Origin: Treponema sp.
Lineage (GTDB): Bacteria; Spirochaetota; Spirochaetia; Treponematales; Breznakiellaceae
Assembly: GCA_031278025.1 (NCBI GenBank)
Contig: JAITLF010000170.1
Coordinates: forward strand, 1-7,936
Direction of reading: 5' to 3'
DNA: 7,936 bases
Part shown: positions 1 through 5,639 of the stretch, one piece after another
How the letters are laid out: the number at the start of each line of letters is the position of its first letter
Position numbering within the stretch: position 1 is the stretch's first letter
Notes under the pieces: model-generated
The model's input: the letters and a program-made list of their open reading frames with translations, nothing else
Databases searched by the model: none
What the model was told of the DNA's origin: nothing
Program-made: the position numbers and the translations under genes

Positions 1-91
1 CCTCCTCTCGATTTTCGTGTCCAGCTGCAATCAACTGCCTGATTGCTGTCGTTCCTAATGACAACCGTGCTTTCCCTGCGCGGCGCTTCAT
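1..91 (-). CDS. possible partial ORF, product not recognised, runs off left edge
   Basis: On the - strand an ATG at 91 opens a frame of 30 codons that is still open at the left edge. It begins MKRRAGKARLSLGTTAIRQL and continues with a mixed polar sequence. The same frame stays open upstream to a TGA at 172-170, but ATG 91 is the only usual start seen there. No clear Shine-Dalgarno sequence precedes it. The composition looks protein-like, with a basic N-terminus and then an amphipathic stretch, but I recognise no family. The opposite-strand frame starting at position 3 is also open over much of this stretch, so this may be chance. It lies next to a decayed S24 gene, and could be either a neighbouring accessory gene or part of the same debris. 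Confidence 0.2.
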   Translation of the reverse strand, partial: MKRRAGKARLSLGTTAIRQLIAAGHENREE

Positions 92-162
92 AAGCGTGGA
101 ACGAGATTCCGAGTCCGGCTCTCCAGCCAGAAGGAGTTTTCCAGGGACCGCAGGGCCGAAGT

Positions 163-620
163 ATAACCTTCAAAGACATCCGCGCTGAAAGACGCAATGG
201 TTATGCCGCTGACGCCGCCCAGGAATTGCGCTGCCCTATTGGATCAACGGCTTTCAGCCGGGGGCGGCTCCTTTTTACCGGAAACGGACGAGGTAAGAGC
301 CCTCATCCATGTTCCCGGCTACCTCGCCCATGGGGATAAAATCGCGGCCCTGACTGTGGACGGGGACAGTATGTATCCGCCCCTTCACCGGGGGGATATG
401 GTAGTTTGTGATTCCCGCAGCTGGTCTGGAGAGGGGATTTACGCACTACGGGTGGGCGGGTCAGGCTATGTGAAACGGATAACCAAAAGGCCAGGAAAAA
501 CAGTCATCATTTCAGACAACCCTAAATATCCGACACAAGAAGAGCCAGAAGAAAGCGAGGATATTGAAATAAATTGAAATAATCGGGCGTGTCCACTGGG
601 CCATTACGAGGATGGAATAA
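163..620 (+). pseudogene. broken LexA/CI-like S24 family peptidase (phage-type repressor remnant)
   Basis: The longest intact piece is 197-577 (126 codons). It shows the S24 autoprotease fold signature: the nucleophile serine in VDGDSMYPPL (about residue 58 from 197), a general-base lysine in YVKRI (about residue 93), and an Ala-Gly pair in LSAGGG (21-22) that could be the self-cleavage site. The Ala-Gly to Ser to Lys spacing (about 37 and 35 residues) matches LexA-type proteins. Two lesions are inferred. First, deleting one copy of a perfect 10-bp duplication at 563-582 restores an ending of IIGRVHWAITRME and a stop at 618-620, which is a typical S24 C-terminus; with the duplication the frame ends early at TGA 575-577. 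Second, frame 1 upstream reads GYAADAAQELR and joins frame 2 ALLDQRLSAGGG if one base near 232 is skipped. No helix-turn-helix domain is visible upstream, and frame 1 is stopped at 91-93. The left boundary given is approximate. Intact relatives would bind operators and cleave themselves on RecA activation; this copy probably does neither. Confidence 0.75.
563..582 (+). repeat. perfect 10-bp tandem duplication that shifts the S24 frame
   Basis: ATTGAAATAA occurs twice back to back (563-572 and 573-582). Ten is not a multiple of three, so the second copy throws the S24 frame into a TGA at 575-577. Collapsing the two copies to one gives an uninterrupted reading to TAA 618-620. This is the signature of a recent slipped-strand or microhomology duplication. 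Confidence 0.9.
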
Positions 621-647
621 AGCCTAAGCGGGGCACTTTTTACCCCA

Positions 648-677
648 AAGGTGGGACATTGCTGATTGTCCCACCTT
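648..677. repeat. perfect 11-bp inverted repeat, 8-nt loop
   Basis: AAGGTGGGACA (648-658) pairs perfectly with TGTCCCACCTT (667-677) around TTGCTGAT. It starts 28 bp after the restored stop of the S24 remnant, where a terminator would be expected, but no T-run follows on either strand. It could therefore be a Rho-independent-like hairpin of the old gene, a bidirectional mRNA-stabilising stem, or a protein-binding dyad. A second, weaker stem follows at once (GAAGAC 680-685 with GTCTTC 698-703). Confidence 0.8.
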
Positions 678-780
678 CAGAAGACATAACGCCGAAAGTC
701 TTCATATTATATGGACTTACGGCATCGCGGGGGCTCCCCGTGCAATTTCAATTTTCCCAGCCCCCCCACACGGGGCAGCG

Positions 781-811
781 CCCTGCGGGGAGCAGGGAGA
801 GGCCCGCAGGG
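781..811. repeat. 9-bp GC-rich inverted repeat, 13-nt loop
   Basis: CCCTGCGGG (781-789) is the exact reverse complement of CCCGCAGGG (803-811). Just upstream, CCCCGTG (736-742) pairs with CACGGGG (769-775). Together they make the most structured part of the 621-1055 spacer. There is no T-tract and no attached gene, so the role is unknown. Confidence 0.7.
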
Positions 812-838
812 TCCGGGCAGCGTCCCTTGGCATAATTC

Positions 839-875
839 CAGGAAACCGCTCTTTCCCGTCAGGAAACCGCTCTTT
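839..875. repeat. 16-bp direct repeat with 21-bp period
   Basis: CAGGAAACCGCTCTTT occurs at 839-854 and again at 860-875, separated by CCCGT. The repeat period of 21 bp is the same as in the large array at 7431-7936, but the sequence is different. No function can be read from it. Confidence 0.85.
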
Positions 876-1055
876 TTTGGGTGGTGATGCAGAAAGTATG
901 ATAAAGAAGGCAATGTGGCGGGAAGATGGAAAGGCTCCCGTTTTGTTCGGATTTATTCCAGTTCCGATCAGCCCTGTTCCTCCGGGTTGGGGTTTTGGAA
1001 CCGTCTCTCCGTACAAACGCCGAAACCATGTCCCGTTACCCCGTGCAACAGGCTG

Positions 1056-1604
1056 CTAGACCAAAGCGGACACATACTTCCTGCGGGATTCTACCAGGGA
1101 CTGAAGCTCCGCGAACATGGCTTTATCCACTTCCTCGGCAATGGGAAAAACATACCGGGCCGTTTCCTCGGTATACCGGGCTATGAATTTGGGATCGATG
1201 ACAAAACCTAAGGAGATCATATTGGAAATACGGTCCGCCACTTTAAGGACCTTGGCGTACCGGGAGCCGGTTTCCCGTACACGGGTAAGAAATTCACCTT
1301 TGGTTTCTTCAGGATACCGGGTTACCTCCAGAACCAGGTCGTAGACGGCGGCGCTTTCGTAGTCTATGGCCAGCAGCAGGTTATGGTTAAAATCGGGAAT
1401 ATCCTCAATCAGATCATGGACGATGGCCGCTTTCAGGATAACCGAATCAATATAGCTGTAATCTATCAGGGTCGCCATGGTATCCAACTGATGCCGAAAC
1501 ATGTTGCCGCCCCCCTCCCGGACTTTACCGATCAGGGCGGTGGCCAACTGTATATATGGCGCAAGGTGGGTTCCCTTCAGGCGGAACATCTCTTCAACGG
1601 TCAC
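1056..1604 (-). CDS. small HD-domain phosphohydrolase, SpoT/MESH1-like (p)ppGpp hydrolase candidate
   Basis: This is a 182-residue protein made of little more than one HD domain. The residues that define the Rel/SpoT/MESH1 hydrolase site can all be placed: H38 (FRHQLD), H63-D64 with E67-D68 (IVHDLIED), and D124 with N128 (VADRISNM). They correspond to the His, His-Asp, Glu-Asp and Asp...Asn metal- and substrate-binding residues of the family. No synthetase, TGS or ACT domain is present, so it would be a stand-alone alarmone hydrolase or a related nucleotide phosphohydrolase, acting in the cytoplasm with Mn2+. The GTG start at 1604 is chosen because an AGGGG sequence lies about 8 nt upstream and the gene then begins 12 bp after the valS stop; the next in-frame start is an ATG at 1589. 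The gene is almost certainly co-transcribed with valS. The family assignment is firm for HD; the exact substrate is inference. Confidence 0.82.
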   Translation of the reverse strand: MTVEEMFRLKGTHLAPYIQLATALIGKVREGGGNMFRHQLDTMATLIDYSYIDSVILKAAIVHDLIEDIPDFNHNLLLAIDYESAAVYDLVLEVTRYPEETKGEFLTRVRETGSRYAKVLKVADRISNMISLGFVIDPKFIARYTEETARYVFPIAEEVDKAMFAELQSLVESRRKYVSALV

Positions 1605-1616
1605 TCCGGCAATCCC

Positions 1617-4346
1617 CTATACCAAATCGCGAATATAGGATTCCAGCGTTGCGGTCCGTTTCAGCGCGTTCATAAGCTTTACCCGTTCCCGCTCCACCAG
1701 CTCAGACGGGGCGTTATTAAGGAAGTTTTCATTGGACAGCTTGGCCCGCAATCCGGTAACAAATTTACTATCTTTGGCCAGCTCTTTGGCAAATTTTTGC
1801 TTCAAAAGCGCCCGGTCCACCGCCTCCGCAATGAACACGAAGACCTCAAAATCCGATCCCACAAGACCTATGGAACCCTGCTTCCGCGCCGCGCCGCCCT
1901 CCCCGTCCGCAATAGGCTGTACGGCGGACTCCGGGGAGCGCTCCTCTATCTCAAGGCCTCCCGCCCCCGCAAGGAGCGTTACAAGCCTTGAGTGCTCCCT
2001 CAAAAAAGCCGCCCGGTCTCCGCCGCCGATACGGACCAAAATCCGCACCTTCTTATCCGGCGGCACGGTACACTCGCTCCGCAGGGTCCGTACCAGGGTG
2101 ATAAGCTCCTGGATACGGGCAAAGTCCGCCTCGACCCGGTGGTCGCAGCGGCCCTCGTCGTACGCAGGGTAGGGGGCATTGATGAGAAGCCCCCCGCCGG
2201 TCTCTTCCGCGGCCCTTCCTTTATAAGGAAGCTTTCCGTAGATCTCCTCGGTTACAAAGGGAATAAGGGGATGAAGAAGCCGCAGCGATTCGGCAAGGAC
2301 TTCAAGGAGTACCGTGGCGGCCCGATCTTTTTCGGCATCATCCCCGTCCTTCAGGGAAAGCTTCGTGGCCTCTACGTACCAGTCGCAGAAGTCGTTCCAG
2401 AAGTATTCGTAGGCGGTTTGGGCGGCATCATTGTAGCAGTACGACAAGAACGCTTCGGTAATGGCCCGGGCGGCGGTCCCAAGCCGGGAGCGTATCCATT
2501 TGTCCACCGGCAGCAGGGAGGGGTCTTTCACCACAGCCCGGCCTTCCAGGTTCATCAGGATGTAACGGGCGGCGTTCCAGACCTTGTTGGCGAATTTGGA
2601 CCCCAATTTGAAGGACTCTTCATCCACGAGAATGTCCTGCCCCTGGGCGCACAAGAACGCCAGGGTGAACTTAAAGGCGTCGGCGCCATATTCATCTATC
2701 AGGCAAAGGGGATCAAGGCCGTTGCCCAGGCTTTTGCTCATCTTTCTTCCCAGCTTGTCCCTGATAAGGCCATGTATGTAGATGTCCCGGAATGGGGCCG
2801 TGCCGGTAAACTCCAATCCCGCCATGATCATCCGGGAGACCCAGAAGAAGATGATGTCGTAGGCCGTCACCAGGGCCGTCGTGGGATAGAAACGGTCAAA
2901 ATCAGAAGCGCCGCTTCCAAAAGCGGCGCGGGACGGATCCTCCGGCCAGCCCAGGGTGCTGAACGGCCAGAGCCAGCTTGAAAACCAGGTATCCAGTACA
3001 TCCGGGTCCTGTTCGATTTCGCCGGAGCCGCAGTGCGGGCAGACCGCAAGGTCCGTCCGGGAAACCGAGGTCTCGCCGCACTTCTTACAGTGCCAGGCGG
3101 GAATACGGTGGCCCCACCAAAGCTGGCGGCTCACACACCAGTCCCGAATGTTTTCAAGCCAGCGCTGATAGGTGTTCTCCCACTTCCGGGGATAGAAGAT
3201 GATGTCCCCCTTGCGCCAAGCCGCCAGGGCCTTATCCGCCAGAGGCTTCATCCTGACGAACCACTGTTCGGAAAGGAAGGGCTCTATCACCGTATTGCAC
3301 CGGTAACAGCGGCCCACCGCGTGGGAGATTTCTTCTTCTTTAACGAAAAAGCCTCCGGCCTTGAGGTCGGACAGAACCGCTTCCCGGGCCGCCGCCACAA
3401 TAAGGCCCCGGTACTTTTCAGGCGCCGCGTCATTGAGCCGCCCGTCGGGACGGAGTATGTTGATCGCCGGGAGATCGTGGCGCTTGGACACTTCCCAGTC
3501 GTTGGGATCATGGGCGGGAGTTATCTTTACCGCACCGGTGCCAAATTCCCTGTCCACATAGGCGTCGGCTATCACGGGGATGTTCCTGCCCGTCAGGGGA
3601 AGAACCAGTTCCCGGCCCGCCAGGCCCGCGTACCGGGGGTCCTCAGGATGGACCGCCACCGCCGTGTCCCCCAGCAGGGTTTCAGGCCGGGTAGTGGCTA
3701 TCTCCACAAAGCCGGCCCCGTCAACGCGGGGATACCGGATATGATACATCTTCCCGGCCTGCTTCTCGTGGTCCACTTCGTCGTCCGAAAGGGCGGTACC
3801 GCAGGAACAGCACCAGTTGACCAGGTAGTGGCCTTTGTACAGCAGGTCCCGCTCGTACAGGGTTACGAACACCTCCCGTACCGCACGGGAAAGCCCCTTG
3901 TCCAGGGTAAACCGCTCCCGGGACCAGTCCACGCTGGCCCCAATCCGGGCCAGCTGTTTGGAAATAATAGCGTGGTGTTCGTCCTTGACCTTCCAGGTCT
4001 CCTCCACAAACCGTTCCCGCCCCAGATCGTGGCGGCTTGTACCTTTCGCGTTGAGCCGCTTCTCCACCACATTCTGAGTGGCTATCCCCGCGTGATCCGT
4101 ACCCGGAACCCAAAGGACCGGCTCTCCCCGCATACGGTGGAAGCGGATAACAATGTCTTGAAGGGTAATGTTGAGTCCATGCCCCAGGTGCAGGACCCCG
4201 GTAACATTCGGAGGGGGGATAACGATTACATAGGGATTGCCCTTCCCTTCAGCGGGCGTAAAGGCCCCGCTTCCCTTCCATAGGTTATAAATTCTATCTT
4301 CAAAACTTTTAGGAGTATAGGTCTTTTCCAGTTCAACCGCTTTCAT
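1617..4346 (-). CDS. valS: valyl-tRNA synthetase
   Basis: This class I aminoacyl-tRNA synthetase charges tRNA-Val in the cytoplasm. Both ATP-site signatures are intact: HLGH within PPPNVTGVLHLGHG (about residues 53-56) and KMSKS (about 535-539). Between them lies the CP1 editing domain (about 205-345, with TTRPETLLGDT and GTGAVKITPAHDPND), which hydrolyses mischarged Thr-tRNA. Cysteine pairs at about 179-182, 347-350, 420-423 and 436-439 suggest zinc knuckles. The anticodon-binding helical domain follows, and the last roughly 70 residues are a charged ValS-type C-terminal coiled coil ending ESYIRDLV. Length (909 aa) is normal for bacterial ValRS. I prefer ATG 4346: it has an AAAGGCGG Shine-Dalgarno sequence 7 nt upstream, whereas the in-frame TTG at 4352 would sit almost on that site. 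The HD-domain gene follows after 12 bp. Confidence 0.98.
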   Translation of the reverse strand: MKAVELEKTYTPKSFEDRIYNLWKGSGAFTPAEGKGNPYVIVIPPPNVTGVLHLGHGLNITLQDIVIRFHRMRGEPVLWVPGTDHAGIATQNVVEKRLNAKGTSRHDLGRERFVEETWKVKDEHHAIISKQLARIGASVDWSRERFTLDKGLSRAVREVFVTLYERDLLYKGHYLVNWCCSCGTALSDDEVDHEKQAGKMYHIRYPRVDGAGFVEIATTRPETLLGDTAVAVHPEDPRYAGLAGRELVLPLTGRNIPVIADAYVDREFGTGAVKITPAHDPNDWEVSKRHDLPAINILRPDGRLNDAAPEKYRGLIVAAAREAVLSDLKAGGFFVKEEEISHAVGRCYRCNTVIEPFLSEQWFVRMKPLADKALAAWRKGDIIFYPRKWENTYQRWLENIRDWCVSRQLWWGHRIPAWHCKKCGETSVSRTDLAVCPHCGSGEIEQDPDVLDTWFSSWLWPFSTLGWPEDPSRAAFGSGASDFDRFYPTTALVTAYDIIFFWVSRMIMAGLEFTGTAPFRDIYIHGLIRDKLGRKMSKSLGNGLDPLCLIDEYGADAFKFTLAFLCAQGQDILVDEESFKLGSKFANKVWNAARYILMNLEGRAVVKDPSLLPVDKWIRSRLGTAARAITEAFLSYCYNDAAQTAYEYFWNDFCDWYVEATKLSLKDGDDAEKDRAATVLLEVLAESLRLLHPLIPFVTEEIYGKLPYKGRAAEETGGGLLINAPYPAYDEGRCDHRVEADFARIQELITLVRTLRSECTVPPDKKVRILVRIGGGDRAAFLREHSRLVTLLAGAGGLEIEERSPESAVQPIADGEGGAARKQGSIGLVGSDFEVFVFIAEAVDRALLKQKFAKELAKDSKFVTGLRAKLSNENFLNNAPSELVERERVKLMNALKRTATLESYIRDLV

Positions 4347-4561
4347 CTTCAAACCGCCTTTATCGGGAACTTTTTGTCAGCATCCCAGCCATCGTTACCG
4401 TGGGATCATAGTAGCGGATTCAAGGAAACAGTGCAACGTTTATCCTTTTTATAGCAGGGTATGCGAAATTCTCGTGTAACCGTTCCGCGGAGACGCGGCG
4501 GCGCCATTGCGGAGGCCGAGGCGCCTGCCGGCGGGGCTGCGGGGCCGCGCCTTCTGTTGTA
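4347..4561. other. divergent intergenic region between valS and the thi leader
   Basis: No gene is seen. The valS-proximal part contains the valS leader, with a small stem (ATCCCA 4382-4387 with TGGGAT 4401-4406). The thi-proximal part (about 4485-4558) is very GC-rich, with short palindromes such as GGCGCC at 4500-4505 and 4520-4525, which can pair with each other. I see no T-box antiterminator consensus in the valS leader, although valS genes of Firmicutes often have one. Confidence 0.6.
4405..4436 (-). promoter_or_regulatory. weak candidate valS promoter
   Basis: On the - strand TATGAT (4410-4405) is a good -10 hexamer, about 60 bp upstream of the valS ATG. The best -35 candidate, TTGCAC (4436-4431), is 20 bp away, longer than the usual 16-18. 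Treat it as a guess from consensus matching. Confidence 0.25.
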
Positions 4562-4590
4562 TTGACAGGGCTTCAAAATAACCATAGGGT
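4562..4590 (+). promoter_or_regulatory. candidate sigma-70 promoter of the thi operon
   Basis: A perfect -35 TTGACA (4562-4567) is followed, after the ideal 17-bp spacer, by TAGGGT (4585-4590). This keeps the most conserved -10 bases (TA at the start, T at the end). Transcription would start near 4597, just before the TPP aptamer begins, as expected for a riboswitch leader. Confidence 0.6.
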
Positions 4591-4600
4591 AGGCGCTACC

Positions 4601-4695
4601 TATCAGGGGTGCTGGATAATTCCGGCTGAGAGGAAGCGGCGCGGCGCTTTCAACCCTTTTAACCTGATCCGGATAATGCCGGCGTAGGGAACGGT
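4601..4695 (+). promoter_or_regulatory. TPP riboswitch (THI box) aptamer
   Basis: The conserved THI-box elements occur in the right order: CAGGGGTGC (4604-4612), GGCTGAGA (4624-4631), ACCTGATCCGGATAATGCC (4662-4680) and GGCGTAGGGAA (4681-4691). P2 forms between GGGT (4607-4610) and ACCC (4653-4656). An extra variable hairpin, stem 4632-4638 with 4645-4651, lies between P3 and the P2 3' strand. The aptamer binds thiamine pyrophosphate. It is followed by an intrinsic terminator and thiXYZ, which fits feedback control of thiamine-precursor uptake by premature termination. Confidence 0.96.
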
Positions 4696-4740
4696 TTTTT
4701 ACCTGGTAAAAGGGTTCATAAGCTGTTTAAGCGCCTGCGC
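4639..4740 (+). promoter_or_regulatory. predicted antiterminator of the TPP riboswitch
   Basis: An alternative fold can be drawn by hand. AACCCTTTTA (4652-4661, which includes the P2 3' strand) pairs perfectly with TAAAAGGGTT (4707-4716). Outside it, 4639-4649 pairs with 4729-4740 over 11 bp, with T4736 bulged. The outer helix takes up the 5' arm of the terminator (4730-4741), and both helices destroy the aptamer. The two states are therefore mutually exclusive: TPP-bound aptamer allows the terminator, and the free RNA makes the antiterminator. Confidence 0.65.
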
Positions 4741-4765
4741 GGTTATCCGTGCGGGCGCTTTTTTT
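4730..4765 (+). terminator. Rho-independent terminator, riboswitch expression platform
   Basis: AGCGCCTGCGCG (4730-4741) pairs with CGTGCGGGCGCT (4748-4759) over 12 bp, including two G-U wobbles. The loop is 6 nt and a run of seven T (4759-4765) follows. It ends 28 bp before the thiX start and is the off-switch read out by the TPP aptamer. Its 5' arm overlaps the antiterminator. Confidence 0.92.
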
Positions 4766-4793
4766 GCGCCTGAAAAAAATACGGAGGCTTAAA

Positions 4794-5639
4794 ATGGAAC
4801 GGCTTAAAACGCAGCCTCGGGCACGCATCATGCCTGAAAAACCGCCGGTATCACCGCCGGTATCACCGCCGGGTATTCCGGCGGGGAGGCTTCGAAATCC
4901 CCAGTCCCTGGCCCTGGCGGCGGTTCTCGTGCTCCTGTGGCAGATTACCGCCATGTCCGGATTACTGCCGGCCTATATGCTGCCAAGCCCGGTCCGGGTA
5001 GTAACGGCGTTTATCGCCGACTTCCCCCTGCTTATGCGCCACTTACGGCGCACCCTCGTTGAGGCCCTGGGGGGCCTGCTCCTTTCCGTGGCAGTATCCC
5101 TGGCGCTGGCCATCCTGCTGGACGCGAACCGGTTCCTCAAGCGGGCGGTAACGCCCTTGCTGCTCCTTACCCAGACCATGCCCGCCATCGCCCTTGCGCC
5201 CCTCCTCATCCTCTGGATGGGGTACGGCATGGCGCCGAAAATCGCCCTGATCTTCCTCACCTGCTTCTTCCCCCTGACCATCGGGCTTTTAGGCGGCTTT
5301 GATCAGGCCGACGGGGACGCTGTCAGGCTCCTGAGATCCCTGGGGGCAAAGCGGCGGCAGGTATACCGGTACATCAAAATTCCCCAGAGCATGGGCGCTT
5401 TTTTTTCGGGGCTTAAAATATCAAGCTCCTACGCGATCATCGGCGCGGTGATCGCCGAATGGCTGGGAGGCGACGCGGGGCTTGGCGTCTATATGGTCCG
5501 GGTCCGCCGTTCCTATTCCTTCGATAAAATGTTCGCGGTAATACTGTTGACATCGGTACTAAGCCTTCTGCTTATGAAGCTGGTAACGGAGCTGGAAAAG
5601 GCGGCCATGCCGTACAAATACCACAAGGAGCATGAATGA
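4794..5639 (+). CDS. thiX: thiamine-precursor ABC transporter, permease subunit ThiX
   Basis: This inner-membrane permease (281 aa) belongs to the SsuC/TauC/ThiX type of binding-protein-dependent importers. About six hydrophobic helices can be drawn (about 38-54, 92-110, 119-141, 149-168, 210-224 and 246-262). The EAA loop that docks on the ATPase is at about 176-199, with RSLGAKRRQVYRYIKIPQS matching the G...I-x-x-P pattern. ATG 4794 is chosen because ACGGAGG (4781-4787) lies 6 nt upstream; the frame extends back to a GTG at 4749, but that is inside the terminator. The N-terminus before the first helix is unusually long and Pro-rich (PPVSPPVSPPG), built from a 12-bp DNA repeat. The gene overlaps thiY by 4 bp. 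The thiamine role is inferred from the TPP riboswitch and the THI5-like partner; by sequence alone a sulfonate- or taurine-type permease would look similar. Confidence 0.92.
   Translation: MERLKTQPRARIMPEKPPVSPPVSPPGIPAGRLRNPQSLALAAVLVLLWQITAMSGLLPAYMLPSPVRVVTAFIADFPLLMRHLRRTLVEALGGLLLSVAVSLALAILLDANRFLKRAVTPLLLLTQTMPAIALAPLLILWMGYGMAPKIALIFLTCFFPLTIGLLGGFDQADGDAVRLLRSLGAKRRQVYRYIKIPQSMGAFFSGLKISSSYAIIGAVIAEWLGGDAGLGVYMVRVRRSYSFDKMFAVILLTSVLSLLLMKLVTELEKAAMPYKYHKEHE
4841..4873 (+). repeat. 12-bp tandem repeat inside the thiX N-terminus
   Basis: ACCGCCGGTATC occurs at 4841-4852 and 4853-4864, and a partial third copy (ACCGCCGGG) begins at 4865. It encodes the PPVS-PPVS-PPG stretch in the cytoplasmic tail of ThiX. 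The period is a multiple of three, so copy-number change would keep the frame. CCGCCGG (4866-4872) also pairs with CCGGCGG (4878-4884). Confidence 0.85.

Larger units (their letters stand above)
621..1055. other. gene-free spacer with hairpins and a short direct repeat
   Basis: I see no credible gene in these 435 bp. The open frames found here (for example - strand 717-1016 and + strand 877-1059) have no recognisable domain and no good ribosome site, and they are rich in Pro, Gly and Arg as expected of GC-rich non-coding DNA. The stretch does hold several inverted repeats (648-677, 736-775, 781-811) and a 21-bp-spaced direct repeat (839-875). It separates the decayed S24 gene from the converging valS/HD unit, so both ends of the spacer are gene 3' ends. 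A T-tract terminator for the HD gene is not evident. It may be a dispersed genomic repeat or eroded mobile DNA. Confidence 0.6.

Noticed and set aside
717..1016. - strand open frame (99 codons) in the spacer
   Set aside because: No ribosome site and no domain, with low-complexity Pro/Gly/Arg content; it includes the direct repeat and the hairpins.
915..1211. + strand open frame crossing from the spacer into the HD gene
   Set aside because: It runs antisense into a gene with intact catalytic motifs and has no recognisable product.
1992..2981. + strand open frame (329 codons) opposite valS
   Set aside because: Same reason: a shadow of valS with no recognisable motif or ribosome site.
3033..4283. 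Long + strand open frame (416 codons) opposite valS
   Set aside because: It is antisense to a fully convincing valS; its sequence shows no domain and arises from the GC-rich codon use of valS.
4347..4560. T-box leader for valS
   Set aside because: No T-box consensus or terminator/antiterminator pair is seen on the - strand upstream of valS.
4749..4793. Upstream GTG extension of thiX
   Set aside because: It lies within the riboswitch terminator, and the strong Shine-Dalgarno sequence at 4781-4787 points to ATG 4794.
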